Positions 16,101 through 25,574 of a stretch of 32,160 nt of DNA are shown piece by piece; within the stretch, counting starts at the first letter, position 1, and each line of letters begins with the position of its first letter. The notes under the pieces are model-generated. The model saw only the letters and a list, made by a program, of their open reading frames with translations. It made no database searches and was not told the DNA's origin. Source of the DNA: Clostridia bacterium (lineage in GTDB: Bacteria; Bacillota_A; Clostridia; Oscillospirales; CAG-272); the NCBI GenBank assembly GCA_017466455.1, contig JAFTUD010000038.1, positions 1-32,160 on the forward strand. Reading direction: 5' to 3'. The position numbers were made by a program, and so were the translations under genes.

Positions 16101-16619
16101 TTACATAACCTCAATTTGGCACATTTTCATAGCGTTTAGCGCATTTTCGTGGCTCGCAGGGGTAACACCCGCACAGCATGCGGAGTCAACAATCACCTTA
16201 ACCTCGGGCAAAAAAGCCTTAATGCCTATCGCATTTGAAATTACGCAAATATCCGTGCAAAGACCGATAAGAGTGATTTCATCAATTCTTGACCTCGCAT
16301 TCTCGCTCTCAAGCAAACTAAAAAGAGCAGATGAGCCAAAGGTCGGCTTATCTATTGCCATTCCCACTCGTAGCGCATCAATGGAGTCCTCAATTTTCCA
16401 GCCCCAAGTGCCCTTAATGCAGTGCCTTACAGGTAAATTCTTGCCCTCCTGTGTGTCAAGATAATTTTCAAAATGCGTGTCACGGGTGAAAAGCACCTCA
16501 CCCTCAAAGCCCCTTATCTTGTCCTTAACCCTCTCAACAATAGCCTGTGCCTCGGGCGTGCCAAGCGCACCGCTTATAAAATCGTTTTGCATATCAACTA
16601 CAATCAAAAATTTTCTCAT
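16101..16619 (-). CDS. Nicotinamidase-like cysteine hydrolase
   Basis: The 172-residue protein belongs to the isochorismatase/nicotinamidase fold. The catalytic triad is visible: D9 in IVVDMQNDF, K91 in DKPTFGSS, C125 in GLCTDICVISNA, and metal-site-like D47 and H49 (TRDTHFENY) plus H66 (RHCIKG). Deamidation of nicotinamide to nicotinate is the likeliest reaction, but the third metal ligand of PncA is not obvious. The start at 16619 is chosen by GGGGGAT and homology; the frame to 16739 adds a non-coding-looking leader. It is divergent from the NAD(P)HX repair gene, so both neighbours touch nicotinamide nucleotide metabolism. Confidence 0.88.
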   Translation of the reverse strand: MRKFLIVVDMQNDFISGALGTPEAQAIVERVKDKIRGFEGEVLFTRDTHFENYLDTQEGKNLPVRHCIKGTWGWKIEDSIDALRVGMAIDKPTFGSSALFSLLESENARSRIDEITLIGLCTDICVISNAIGIKAFLPEVKVIVDSACCAGVTPASHENALNAMKMCQIEVM

Positions 16620-16671
16620 AATATCCCCCAAGCTCGGTATATCTTCGTAGCCAAGGCTACATCTTAATAAT

Positions 16672-16700
16672 ATTTTATCATTTTTCACCCCGCAAATCAA
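16672..16700 (-). promoter_or_regulatory. Promoter of the cysteine hydrolase gene
   Basis: Minus-strand TTGATT (16695-16700) and TAAAAT (16672-16677) are separated by 17 bases. A small GTAGCC / GGCTAC hairpin lies in the 5' leader near 16648-16661. Confidence 0.7.
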
Positions 16701-16739
16701 GTATAAATCAAAATAAACACCCAAAGCTTGCGTTTTCAC

Positions 16740-16768
16740 TTGATTTTGAGGTCAAAAGGTAGTAAAAT
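16740..16768 (+). promoter_or_regulatory. Promoter of the NAD(P)HX repair gene
   Basis: TTGATT (16740-16745) and TAAAAT (16763-16768) are separated by 17 bases. It is arranged back to back with the hydrolase promoter, 40 bases away. Confidence 0.7.
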
Positions 16769-16787
16769 AAATAAAAGAGGTGATTTT

Positions 16788-18287
16788 ATGATAGAGCTTG
16801 TATCGTGTGACCTGATGAGAAAAAGCGATGAAAATACAATAAGGACAAAGACCCCAAGCACCGAGCTTATGTGGCGCGCAGGGCTTGGAATATATAACAG
16901 CGCAAAATGGCAGGGCAAGATAGGAATTGTCTGCGGTAGCGGAAATAACGCGGGCGACGGATATGCCCTTGCGCTGATTCTTAAGGAAAACAAAATTGCG
17001 TGCGACCTTATTTTGCTAAGCGAAAAGCTCTCCGTCGACGCAGAGTACTACTTCAAAAAATGCCGTGATGTATCTATAAATACGGTAAAATACACCCCCG
17101 ACACCCCCCTTGATGGCTACGATATGATAGTCGATTGCATCTTTGGCACAGGCTTTAAGGGCGAGGCGCAGGGCGTGTATGCCGAGGCAATAGAGAAGAT
17201 AAATAAAAGTAGCGCATTTGTTATCTCCGCCGATATAAACAGCGGTCTTAACGGCGATAACGGAATGTGTAAAACCGCCATAAAAAGCGACCTTACCGTG
17301 TCGATAGGCACACGCAAAAGCGGACATTATCTCGCTATGGCAAAGGACCATATCAAACGCCTTGTGAATGTGGACATCGGCATAGACCTCGTTGATACCC
17401 CTATGTACCTAATCGAGGCAAGCGACGCAGGGCGTGTGTATAAGCCGAGGCTCAATTTCTCCCATAAGGGCACATACGGCTATGTCGCAATTATCGGTGG
17501 CTGTGAGGATTATAGCGGAGCACCAAGGCTAAGCGCACTTGCTCTTTCCGCCCTTCGGGCAGGGGCAGGCGTTTCCAAGGTGTGCGTTCCAAAATCTATT
17601 TCCAATATAGTGTCAGCCTCGCTAATAGAGCCGACCATGTGTGCGTTATCCGAGCAAAACGGATATATAAAATTCGTTCCCGAGGAAATAGATAAGGCGT
17701 TAAGGGGCGTGCGCTCCGTCGCAATAGGAATGGGAATGGGTCAAGGCTCCGATGCCTATAAAATCATAAAGCATATCCTTGAAAATTACGAGCTTACGGT
17801 AATAATAGATGCCGACGGGCTAAATGACCTTTCAAAAAACGATATGACCGTCTTGAAAAATACAAAATGCACAGTAATCCTCACACCCCATATGGCAGAG
17901 CTTTCCCGTCTTTCGGGCGTGTCAATCTCCAAAATTTATGAAAGCCCTATAAAAACCGCCGAGGATTTTGCCAAGGAGTATGGCGCAGTTGTGCTTTTGA
18001 AGGGAGCGTCAACAATAGTCACCGATGGCAAAAATACGCGAATTGTTGATACAGGGTGTGCCGGAATGGCAACCGCAGGAAGCGGAGATGTCCTCTCGGG
18101 CATTATTCTCGGCACAGTAGCGCAAAATCCTATAAGAGAGCAAATGCTGCTCAATGTGTGCGCCTCGGCATATGTAAACGGTCTTGCGGGACAGCTCGCA
18201 AGCGAGCAGTATGGCGACATCTCAATGATAAGCACCGATACAATTTCCAAAATTGCCGAAGCAATAAAATCCCTGCCGAAGCAATAA
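16788..18287 (+). CDS. nnrD: Bifunctional NAD(P)HX epimerase/dehydratase
   Basis: This 499-residue enzyme repairs damaged, hydrated NADH and NADPH: the N-terminal YjeF domain (about 1-205) epimerises R-NADHX to S-NADHX, and the C-terminal carbohydrate-kinase-like domain (about 225-499) dehydrates it using ADP or ATP. Epimerase motifs are CGSGNNAGDGYALA (49-62), DCIFGTGF and SADINSGLNGDNG. Dehydratase motifs are HKGTYGYVAIIGG, IDADGLN, LTPHMAELSRLSG and GSGDVLSGIILG. AGAGGTG precedes the ATG. The last codons (AEAIKSLPKQ and stop) are made by a 20-bp tandem repeat at 18255-18330. The single gene is monocistronic. Confidence 0.95.
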   Translation: MIELVSCDLMRKSDENTIRTKTPSTELMWRAGLGIYNSAKWQGKIGIVCGSGNNAGDGYALALILKENKIACDLILLSEKLSVDAEYYFKKCRDVSINTVKYTPDTPLDGYDMIVDCIFGTGFKGEAQGVYAEAIEKINKSSAFVISADINSGLNGDNGMCKTAIKSDLTVSIGTRKSGHYLAMAKDHIKRLVNVDIGIDLVDTPMYLIEASDAGRVYKPRLNFSHKGTYGYVAIIGGCEDYSGAPRLSALALSALRAGAGVSKVCVPKSISNIVSASLIEPTMCALSEQNGYIKFVPEEIDKALRGVRSVAIGMGMGQGSDAYKIIKHILENYELTVIIDADGLNDLSKNDMTVLKNTKCTVILTPHMAELSRLSGVSISKIYESPIKTAEDFAKEYGAVVLLKGASTIVTDGKNTRIVDTGCAGMATAGSGDVLSGIILGTVAQNPIREQMLLNVCASAYVNGLAGQLASEQYGDISMISTDTISKIAEAIKSLPKQ

Positions 18288-18330
18288 AATCCCTGCCGAA
18301 GCAATAAAATCCCTGCCAAGGGAATAAAAT
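18255..18330 (+). repeat. 20-bp tandem repeat at the nnrD 3' end
   Basis: Three exact copies of GCCGAAGCAATAAAATCCCT start at 18255, 18275 and 18295; a fourth, degenerate copy (18315-18330) reads GCCAAGGGAATAAAAT. The unit is not a multiple of three, so copy 2 is read in a new frame and ends the gene with TAA at 18285-18287. Confidence 0.97.
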
Positions 18331-18353
18331 ATGCAATTTTTGCATAATTATTC

Positions 18354-18383
18354 AAAAACGCTCGCTATAAGTGGGCGTTTTTT
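18354..18383 (+). terminator. Rho-independent terminator of nnrD
   Basis: ACGCTC / GGGCGT with a 9-base loop, set between an A-run and TTTTTT. The remainder of the spacer to 18648 contains short CGCAAAAA repeats near 18450-18475 and the next promoter, but no gene. Confidence 0.8.
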
Positions 18384-18500
18384 CTCATTTATCTTAATAA
18401 ATAATGAAAAAATGATCAGAGCAACCGCCTGCACCTTGGCGGATATCTCGCAAAAATCGCAAAAAACCGCAAAAAATGAATAAAAATTCCATTTATAATA

Positions 18501-18530
18501 TTGACAAAGCCCCAAGCACTGTTATATAAT
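18501..18530 (+). promoter_or_regulatory. Promoter of the symporter-ior-paaK operon
   Basis: TTGACA (18501-18506) and a perfect TATAAT (18525-18530) with an 18-base spacer. It lies about 120 bases before the first ATG and is the only strong promoter I see before the seven downstream genes that are packed within 25 bases of each other. Confidence 0.7.
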
Positions 18531-18648
18531 AATTATATTATTTATTTTTTGTGCATAAAATTATTCATATCCCATACCCCGCATCGTGCATAAATCGACA
18601 CCAACCGAGGTAATCCTTGAATATTTTTGGCAAGACAAGGAGATTTCT

Positions 18649-20193
18649 ATGGTTATTGACTACATAATCTTGGTTTTGTATGCGCTCTCAATGGTCGCAA
18701 TAGCAATCTACACAAAAAACCGTTCAAAATCTGTTGATGACTTTTTGTTCGCAGGAAAAAAGGGACTTAACGGATGGATGAGCGCGTTTGCCTACGGAAC
18801 TACCTATTTTTCCGCAGTAATATTTATCGGCTATGCAGGCAACTTCGGCGTTCAATACGGACTTGCCTCAGTTTGGATAGGAATTGCAAACGCAGTAATC
18901 GGCGGACTTTTCGCATGGCTCGTTCTTGCGAAGCGCACTAAGAATATGACAACAAGGCTTGAGGCAAAGACAATGCCCGAGTTCTTTGAAAAGCGCTTCG
19001 GCAGTAAGAATCTGAAGCTCGTTTCCGCTATCATCGTTTTCGTATTCCTGATCCCTTACTCCGCATCGGTTTATAACGGACTTAGTAGCCTGTTTGGCAT
19101 CGTGTTCGGAATCCCCGGCTGGGTGATAATGCTTGCGCTCGCTGCGCTTACCGCACTGTACCTGTTCTTCGGCGGATATTTTGCAACAGCCCTTTCCGAC
19201 TTCATTCAGGGAATAATTATGCTAATCGGCGTTGTCCTTATGGTTATCTGCTTTATGAGCCACGAAAATGTTCAGTGGAATTTGTCCGACCTTGTAAACA
19301 ACCCCGAGCTTAACTGGTTTACCTTTGAAAGCTCAAATACAGGAATTTACGGAAACACCGTGTCACTCCTTAGCCTTATCTTCCTTACCTCGTTTGGAGT
19401 TTGGGCACTCCCTCAAACGGTTCATAAATACCACTCCGTAAGAGATAAAAGGGCAATAAGCCAAGGCACAATAATTACAACAGTATTCGCACTCATAATC
19501 GGCTTCGGCGCATACTTCACAGGCGCTCTTTCAAACTTCTTCAAGGCAGAGCTCGGATCTGCAAAGGGCGATCAGATTATCCCGAATATGCTGAATATCG
19601 CAATTCCAAACGGACTTATCGGAATTATCGCCGTGCTTATTCTGTCAGCAAGCATGTCAACCCTTTCGTCCGTGTCGCTTTCATCGGCATCAGTCGTTGC
19701 GGTAGATATTTATAAGGGCAGAATAAACAAGGACGCCGATGATAAGAGGGTAAACATCATTTTGAAATCCCTGTGCGTTTTATTCATTATAATTTCCGTA
19801 GTAATCGCAATTCTTAATGAAAAATTCGGAATTACCGCCATTGCATACCTTATGGGAATTAGCTGGGGCACGCTTGCAGGATGCTTTATCGGACCGTTTG
19901 TTCTCGGCGTAATATGGAAAAGGGTTACCAAAAGCGCGGCATGGACCTCGGTTATATCAAGCCTTGTGCTTACCGCCACACTCATTTTGGTGCTCGGCTA
20001 CCATAAAAACGGATTTGAATGCACCCTCGGACAGGCGATTTCGACAGGCGTCGGATGCTCACCGATGATAGGAACGATTTGTATGATCGCATCAATGATA
20101 CTAACAGTAGCAGTTAGCCTGCTTACCAAAAAGCCAAGCGATGAAATGCTCTTTGAGGCTTTTGAAAAACCAATAGAGAATGAAATAAAGTAA
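18649..20193 (+). CDS. Sodium:solute symporter family protein
   Basis: This 514-residue membrane protein is a member of the SSS family with about 13 membrane segments, importing a solute with Na+. Typical motifs are [25 protein letters not shown], the SSS signature [19 protein letters not shown] and [24 protein letters not shown], which contains the Na+-site serines. The start at 18649 has AAGGAG seven bases upstream; the frame to 18586 lacks one. It is ten bases before paaK, so it is part of the operon and probably brings in an aromatic amino acid or an arylacetate; the substrate is inferred from context only. Confidence 0.92.
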   Translation: MVIDYIILVLYALSMVAIAIYTKNRSKSVDDFLFAGKKGLNGWMSAFAYGTTYFSAVIFIGYAGNFGVQYGLASVWIGIANAVIGGLFAWLVLAKRTKNMTTRLEAKTMPEFFEKRFGSKNLKLVSAIIVFVFLIPYSASVYNGLSSLFGIVFGIPGWVIMLALAALTALYLFFGGYFATALSDFIQGIIMLIGVVLMVICFMSHENVQWNLSDLVNNPELNWFTFESSNTGIYGNTVSLLSLIFLTSFGVWALPQTVHKYHSVRDKRAISQGTIITTVFALIIGFGAYFTGALSNFFKAELGSAKGDQIIPNMLNIAIPNGLIGIIAVLILSASMSTLSSVSLSSASVVAVDIYKGRINKDADDKRVNIILKSLCVLFIIISVVIAILNEKFGITAIAYLMGISWGTLAGCFIGPFVLGVIWKRVTKSAAWTSVISSLVLTATLILVLGYHKNGFECTLGQAISTGVGCSPMIGTICMIASMILTVAVSLLTKKPSDEMLFEAFEKPIENEIK

Positions 20194-20203
20194 AGGTGAA
20201 AAA

Positions 20204-21505
20204 ATGATTTGGTCAAAGTATGAAACCCTCTCGCGAGAGGAAATGAACGCATTACAGCTTGAAAGATTAAAGGAAACCGTTTTTCGCGTATACGAAAAGG
20301 TTGAGCCCTACCGTCGCAAAATGGATGAGGCGGGAATAAAGCCCGAGGATATAAAATCCCTCTCGGACCTTTCAAGGCTTCCTTTTGTAACAAAGCAGGA
20401 TTTAAGAGATAACTACCCCTTCGGGCTCTTTGCAGTCCCAAAGGATGAGCTTCTCAGAATACACGCATCGTCAGGCACAACAGGAAAGCCAACCGTTGTC
20501 GGCTACACCAAGGGCGACATGGATGTGTGGACCGAATGTGTGTCAAGAATTGCATGCGCAGGCGGAGCAACACCGAGCGACATTGCACAAATCTGCTTCG
20601 GCTACGGTATGTTCACAGGCGCGCTCGGTCTGCATTACGGACTTGAAAACATCGGCGCAACAATAGTTCCCTCATCAACGGGAAACAGCGAGAAGCAAAT
20701 TATGTATATGAAGGACTTCGGCACAACCCTTCTTGTCGCAACCCCCTCATATGCGCTAAGGCTTGCCGAGGTTGCAAGGGAAATCGGCGTTGACCCCAAA
20801 ACCGACCTCAAAGTAAAAATCGGTCTTGTTGGAAGCGAGCTTCTTACTGACGCTATGCGTGATGAAATGCACAAATACTGGGGCGACGATATGCTTATCA
20901 CCTCAAACTACGGAATGAGCGAGCTTATGGGTCCCGGCGTTTCGGGCGAGTGTGAGTATGCTGACGGAATGCACATAAACGAGGACTTCTTTATCCCCGA
21001 AATCATCAACCCCGAAACGGGCGAGGTTCTGCCCGAGGGTGAGTGGGGTGAGCTTGTTATTACCTGCATTAAAAAGGAAGCCCTACCGCTTATCAGATAC
21101 AGAACAAGGGACATCACAAGGCTCAAATACGAGAAATGCAAGTGCGGAAGGACAACCGTGCGTATGGAAAACCTCTCGGGAAGAAGCGATGATATGCTTA
21201 AAATCAGGGGCGTAAATGTGTTCCCGAGCCAAATCGAGGAGGTTATTCTCTCGGTTGAGGGTCTTGGACCTCACTACGAAATCGTAGTAGAAAGAGACGG
21301 CTATTCCGATAAGCTCACAATCAGAGTAGAGCTTGCGCAGGCAACCGACTCCTTCAAGGAGCTTGAAAGAATTGAAAGAGATGTTAAATCCAAGCTAAGA
21401 GTAGTGCTTGGCCTTGACGCTAAAATAAAGCTTGAATCACCTAATACTCTTGCGCGCTTTGAGGGCAAGGCAAAGAGAGTAAGGGATCTCAGAAAGGATA
21501 AATAA
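20204..21505 (+). CDS. paaK: Phenylacetate-CoA ligase-like enzyme, copy 1
   Basis: This AMP-forming ligase joins an arylacetate to CoA using ATP. The 433-residue protein has the family adenylation loop [16 protein letters not shown] (about 87-102), [10 protein letters not shown], and the C-terminal [22 protein letters not shown] typical of PaaK. It is two bases before iorA. A second copy follows iorB. The natural acid (phenylacetate, 4-hydroxyphenylacetate or indoleacetate) cannot be read from the sequence. Confidence 0.93.
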   Translation: MIWSKYETLSREEMNALQLERLKETVFRVYEKVEPYRRKMDEAGIKPEDIKSLSDLSRLPFVTKQDLRDNYPFGLFAVPKDELLRIHASSGTTGKPTVVGYTKGDMDVWTECVSRIACAGGATPSDIAQICFGYGMFTGALGLHYGLENIGATIVPSSTGNSEKQIMYMKDFGTTLLVATPSYALRLAEVAREIGVDPKTDLKVKIGLVGSELLTDAMRDEMHKYWGDDMLITSNYGMSELMGPGVSGECEYADGMHINEDFFIPEIINPETGEVLPEGEWGELVITCIKKEALPLIRYRTRDITRLKYEKCKCGRTTVRMENLSGRSDDMLKIRGVNVFPSQIEEVILSVEGLGPHYEIVVERDGYSDKLTIRVELAQATDSFKELERIERDVKSKLRVVLGLDAKIKLESPNTLARFEGKAKRVRDLRKDK

Positions 21506-21506
21506 G

Positions 21507-23243
21507 ATGGAAAAGAAGATAATGCTCGGAAACGAGGCAATCGCAAGAGGCGCATACGAGGCAGGCGTAAGGGTTAGTAGCTCTTACCCCGGCACACCAA
21601 GCACCGAAATCAGCGAATTTCTTGCAAAATACAATGAGGTTTATACCGAATGGGCGCCAAATGAAAAGGTAGCGCTTGAGGCTGCTGCGGGCGCATCAAT
21701 TTCGGGAGTCAGAAGCATGGCGTGCATGAAGCATGTAGGACTTAATGTCGCATCTGACCCGCTTTTCACTCTCGCATATACAGGAGTAAACGGCGGTCTT
21801 GTAGTCGTAGTAGCCGATGACCCCGGTCTTGCAAGCTCGCAAAACGAGCAGGATACAAGAATGATAGCAAGGAGCGCGCATCTTCCTGTAATTGAGCCAA
21901 GCGACAGCTCCGAGGCGAAGGAATTCTTCAAATACGCCTTCGACCTTAGCGAGCAGTACGATACACCCGTTATTTTCAGAACAACGACAAAGCTCTCGCA
22001 CTCACAAAGCGTTGTTGACATTGCCGAGAGGGTTGTTCCCGAGGACAAGGTGTACGAAAGAAATATGGCGAAGTATGTAATGATGCCTGCCAGCGCAATC
22101 GGAAGACATAAGGTTGTTGAGGCAAGAGAAATCAAGATGGCAAGCGACGCATCAAGCTTCCCCATTAACAGAGTTGAAATGGGCGATACCAAAATCGGCT
22201 TTATCACCTCGGGAATTGCATACCAGTATGTAAAGGAGGCTTGCCCTGAGGCAAGCGTGCTAAAGCTCGGCATTGTAAATCCGCTTCCAAAGGCGCTTAT
22301 TGAGGACTTTATCTCTAAGGTTGACACAGTTTATATCTTTGAGGAGCTTGAGCCTGTAATTGAGGAGCAGGTAAGAGCTTGGGGTCATAGCGTAAAGGGT
22401 AAGGAATGCTTTACAAGGCAGGGCGAATATAGCGCAAATATGCTAAAGAGCGTAATCTATGGAAAAGGTGGCTCATCGTTTGAAAAGGCAGAGGCGCCTG
22501 CCCGTCCCCCAATTCTTTGTCCGGGCTGTCCGCACAGAAGCGTATTTTCAGTTCTTAATAAGCTGAAAATCCACGCAGCAGGCGACATCGGATGCTATAC
22601 ACTCGGCGCAGTCGCACCGCTTAATGTAATCGATACGACAATTTGTATGGGCTCATCAATCTCACTCCTTCACGGAATGGAAAAGGCGAAGGGCAAGGAG
22701 TTCATCAAAAATTGGGTAGCCACAATAGGCGACTCCACCTTCCTACATACAGGAATTAACTCACTTGTAAATATGGTCTATAATAAATCAAGCGCAACCG
22801 TTATGATTCTTGACAACCGCACAACAGGTATGACAGGACATCAGGATCACGCCGCAACAGGAAAGACCCTTATGGGTGAGGATACATACGCAATAAACCT
22901 TGCCGAGCTCTGCCGTAGCATCGGTGTGCCAAATGTTATTGAAATTGACGCATTTGATGTAAAGGGACTTGAGGCGACAATTAAGGAAAGCGTAAACGGC
23001 GACACCCTCACCGTAATCATCGCAAAGGCACCCTGCGCGCTTATCAAGGGACAGAAATTCCCGAATGTGTGCGTGTGCGAGCCAAGCGAGTGCAAAAAGT
23101 GCGGAATGTGTCTGAAAATCGGATGCCCCGCCCTTACAAAGCAGGCTGACGGAACAGTAAAAATTGATGAAACAATGTGCAATGGATGCGGTCTTTGCCA
23201 AAGCTATTGCAAGTTTGGCGCAATTAAAAAGGTAGCAAGATAA
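21507..23243 (+). CDS. iorA: Indolepyruvate:ferredoxin oxidoreductase, alpha subunit
   Basis: IorA, with IorB, interconverts aryl-pyruvates plus CoA and aryl-acetyl-CoA plus CO2, reducing or oxidising ferredoxin. The 578-residue product shows the pyrimidine-binding and transketolase-like N-terminal parts (ARGAYEAGVRVSSSYPGTPS), the CPGCPHRSVF and TPP-binding GDIGCYTLGAVAPL region, GDSTFLHTG, and a C-terminal double [4Fe-4S] ferredoxin domain with CKKCGMCLKIGCPA and CNGCGLCQSYC. Length and order are those of the family. It is two bases after paaK and ten before iorB. Oxygen sensitivity of this enzyme class supports an anaerobic host. Confidence 0.96.
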   Translation: MEKKIMLGNEAIARGAYEAGVRVSSSYPGTPSTEISEFLAKYNEVYTEWAPNEKVALEAAAGASISGVRSMACMKHVGLNVASDPLFTLAYTGVNGGLVVVVADDPGLASSQNEQDTRMIARSAHLPVIEPSDSSEAKEFFKYAFDLSEQYDTPVIFRTTTKLSHSQSVVDIAERVVPEDKVYERNMAKYVMMPASAIGRHKVVEAREIKMASDASSFPINRVEMGDTKIGFITSGIAYQYVKEACPEASVLKLGIVNPLPKALIEDFISKVDTVYIFEELEPVIEEQVRAWGHSVKGKECFTRQGEYSANMLKSVIYGKGGSSFEKAEAPARPPILCPGCPHRSVFSVLNKLKIHAAGDIGCYTLGAVAPLNVIDTTICMGSSISLLHGMEKAKGKEFIKNWVATIGDSTFLHTGINSLVNMVYNKSSATVMILDNRTTGMTGHQDHAATGKTLMGEDTYAINLAELCRSIGVPNVIEIDAFDVKGLEATIKESVNGDTLTVIIAKAPCALIKGQKFPNVCVCEPSECKKCGMCLKIGCPALTKQADGTVKIDETMCNGCGLCQSYCKFGAIKKVAR

Positions 23244-23253
23244 GGAGAGAAAT

Positions 23254-23814
23254 ATGAATATAATGGTAGTCGGAGTTGGTGGACAGGGAACACTTCTCAC
23301 CAGCAGAATTATAGGAAAAACAGCCCTTAACGCAGGCTGGGATGTAAAGCTCTCCGAGGTTCACGGAATGGCACAGCGCGGAGGTAGCGTTGTTACCTTC
23401 GTAAGATTCGGCAAAAAGGTATATGAGCCCGTTTGCGAGGAGGGAAGCGTTGATGTTCTTATCTCCTTCGAGCGACTTGAGGCGTTAAGATACGCCCACT
23501 TCCTGAAGCCTGACGGAATTATGATTGTGAACGATACAAGGATTGACCCAATGACCGTCGTTATCGGAGCGAAAACCTATCCCGAGGGAATTTTAGAGGG
23601 GCTTGAGAAGGAACATAAGCTCTACACAATCGATGCAGGAAAAATCGCCAAGGAGCTTGGCAATAGCAAGGTAGTAAACACCGTAGTTCTCGGACTTAGC
23701 GCAAGATATATCGGCTTTACCGAGGATGAATGGCTTGAAATACTAAAAAATACAGTACCCCCCAAGACTATTGATATAAATATCAAGGCATTCAAGGCAG
23801 GATACGAGGCATAA
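23254..23814 (+). CDS. iorB: Indolepyruvate:ferredoxin oxidoreductase, beta subunit
   Basis: IorB is the small gamma-type subunit of the complex. The 186-residue product begins NIMVVGVGGQGTLLTSRIIG, the Gly-rich nucleotide/CoA-site motif of 2-oxoacid oxidoreductase gamma subunits, and has the conserved SEVHGMAQRGGSVVTFVRFG and LGLSARYIGF. AAGGAGAG precedes the ATG. The gene is ten bases after iorA and 14 before the second paaK. Confidence 0.96.
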   Translation: MNIMVVGVGGQGTLLTSRIIGKTALNAGWDVKLSEVHGMAQRGGSVVTFVRFGKKVYEPVCEEGSVDVLISFERLEALRYAHFLKPDGIMIVNDTRIDPMTVVIGAKTYPEGILEGLEKEHKLYTIDAGKIAKELGNSKVVNTVVLGLSARYIGFTEDEWLEILKNTVPPKTIDINIKAFKAGYEA

Positions 23815-23828
23815 GGCAGGAAAAAAAG

Positions 23829-25127
23829 ATGATTTGGAACAAGGAAATGGAATGTATGTCCCGTGAGGACATGAGAAAAATCCAAGGAGAAAGGCTCGTA
23901 AAGCTCGTTGAGTATGTTTATAACAATGTAGAGTTTTACCGCAAGAGAATGGATGAGCACGGTATTAAGCCAAGCGACATAAAGGGGCTTGAGGATATTA
24001 CAAAGCTTCCCTATACCACAAAGGACGACCTTCGTGATACATACCCCTTCGGACTTTTCGCAGCCCCACATTCCGATATTGTAAGAATTCACGCATCATC
24101 GGGAACAACAGGTAAAGCAACGGTTGTTGGCTATACCCAAAACGATATTGATGTATGGAGCGAGTGCGTTGCTCGCTGTATGAGCATGGCAAATGTAACA
24201 AAGGACGATATAATTCAAATAGCCTACGGCTACGGACTTTTCACAGGCGGTCTTGGCGCACACTACGGAGCAGAAAGGCTCGGCGCTATGGTAGTTCCTA
24301 TGAGCACGGGTAACTCCAAAAAGCTCACAACAATGATGGTAGACTTCGGCGCAACAGCGATAGCCTGCACACCGTCATACCTTCTCCACCTCTCCGAGGT
24401 TTTAAGAGATGAGGGACTCCTTGACCAAATCAAGCTCAAATCCGCCATTTGCGGAGCAGAGCCGTGGACGGATAAGATGCGTACCGAGATTGAGTCAAGA
24501 CTAAACATCACCGCCCACGACATTTACGGACTTAGCGAGATTATGGGTCCGGGCGTTGCGTGTGACTGCGCTTACCACGCAGGACTTCACATCTGCGAGG
24601 ACCACTTCTATCCCGAAATCATTGACCCTAAGACACTGACACCCGTAGCGGATGGCGAGGTTGGAGAGCTTGTGTTCACCACCCTTACCAAGGAAGGAAT
24701 TCCGCTTATCAGATACAGGACCAAGGATTTGACAAGCATCACCCACGAAAAATGCGAGTGCGGAAGAACAAGCGCGAGAATTTCACGCTTCAAGGGCAGA
24801 AGCGATGATATGCTTATCATTCGCGGAGTAAATGTATTCCCGTCACAGGTTGAGGCTGCTCTTATCAATGTAGAGGAGGTAACACCTCACTATATGATGA
24901 TAGTAGACAGAGAAAACAATCTTGACACCCTTGAAATTCAGGTTGAGGTAGATGTTAAGTATTACACCGATGAGGTTAAGGGCATTGAAAAGCTCACAAA
25001 GAAGATTTCAACCGTAATTCAGCAGGCACTTGGAATAAGCGCAAAAATTCGCCTTATGGGTCCAAACACGCTAAAGCGCAGTGAGGGCAAGGCAGTGCAT
25101 GTTATTGATAACAGAAAGCTATATTAA
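23829..25127 (+). CDS. paaK: Phenylacetate-CoA ligase-like enzyme, copy 2
   Basis: This 432-residue paralog of the enzyme at 20204 shares its order throughout: [17 protein letters not shown] (about 87-103), SEIMGPG, and [19 protein letters not shown]. The substitution of Pro by Ala after the Lys of the adenylation loop, and altered residues around the middle (for example CDCAYHAGLHICEDHFYPE versus [18 protein letters not shown]), suggest a different acid or role. GCAGGAAAAAAAG lies before the ATG. It is followed 13 bases later by the ACT-domain gene. A ligase pair flanking one IOR is unusual, and each likely serves a different arylacetate. Confidence 0.93.
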   Translation: MIWNKEMECMSREDMRKIQGERLVKLVEYVYNNVEFYRKRMDEHGIKPSDIKGLEDITKLPYTTKDDLRDTYPFGLFAAPHSDIVRIHASSGTTGKATVVGYTQNDIDVWSECVARCMSMANVTKDDIIQIAYGYGLFTGGLGAHYGAERLGAMVVPMSTGNSKKLTTMMVDFGATAIACTPSYLLHLSEVLRDEGLLDQIKLKSAICGAEPWTDKMRTEIESRLNITAHDIYGLSEIMGPGVACDCAYHAGLHICEDHFYPEIIDPKTLTPVADGEVGELVFTTLTKEGIPLIRYRTKDLTSITHEKCECGRTSARISRFKGRSDDMLIIRGVNVFPSQVEAALINVEEVTPHYMMIVDRENNLDTLEIQVEVDVKYYTDEVKGIEKLTKKISTVIQQALGISAKIRLMGPNTLKRSEGKAVHVIDNRKLY

Positions 25128-25140
25128 GGAGGAAAAAACG

Positions 25141-25569
25141 ATGACAGTAAATCAGCTATCCGTATTTATAGAAAACAGAAGAGGCAGACTTGGCGAGGTT
25201 TTGAAGGTTCTTAAGGAGAACGAGGTAAACATTCTTTCAATGTCACTTGCCGACACAACCGAATACGGTCTTTTAAGACTTATCGTAAATAAGCCCGAGC
25301 AGGGCAGAGATGTTCTCTTGGCGGCAGGCTTCTCAAGCATGCTTACAGGAATTCTTATCGTTAAGGTTCCGCATGTAGCAGGCGCACTTCAGGAAATCCT
25401 TGCGCTAATTGCTGAAAATGACATTGATATCGAATACATGTACGGACTTTCCGTTGAAGCAACAGATGCTACAATCGTTGTAAAGACAAACGAGATTGAC
25501 CGCGCGTGCGAGGTTTTCAAAAAGCATAATATCGAAACAATGAGCAAGGAAGAAATAGAGGCGCTTTAA
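25141..25569 (+). CDS. Tandem ACT-domain protein
   Basis: The 142-residue protein has two ACT domains (about 1-70 and 71-142). The first begins QLSVFIENRRGRLGEVLKVL and the second IVKVPHVAGALQEILALI; both have the Gly/Arg/Leu pattern of small-molecule-binding ACT domains. AAGGAGG precedes the ATG at 25141; the frame to 25081 is an overlap. ACT domains usually bind amino acids, and proteins like this often accompany paaK, so it is probably a sensor for aromatic amino acids or a modulator of the ligase, but no direct evidence of binding is visible. Confidence 0.9.
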   Translation: MTVNQLSVFIENRRGRLGEVLKVLKENEVNILSMSLADTTEYGLLRLIVNKPEQGRDVLLAAGFSSMLTGILIVKVPHVAGALQEILALIAENDIDIEYMYGLSVEATDATIVVKTNEIDRACEVFKKHNIETMSKEEIEAL

Positions 25570-25574
25570 TCAAA

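Noticed and set aside
18056..18307. Frame ending in the tandem repeat (83 codons)
   Set aside because: It is an alternate frame of nnrD that shares the repeat; not a separate gene.
18255..18330. CRISPR array
   Set aside because: The 20-bp units are directly adjacent with no spacers, so they are a simple tandem repeat.
21641..22327. 228-codon open frame antisense to iorA
   Set aside because: It lies wholly inside a strongly supported gene, has no ribosome binding site and no recognisable protein pattern; it is a codon-usage shadow.
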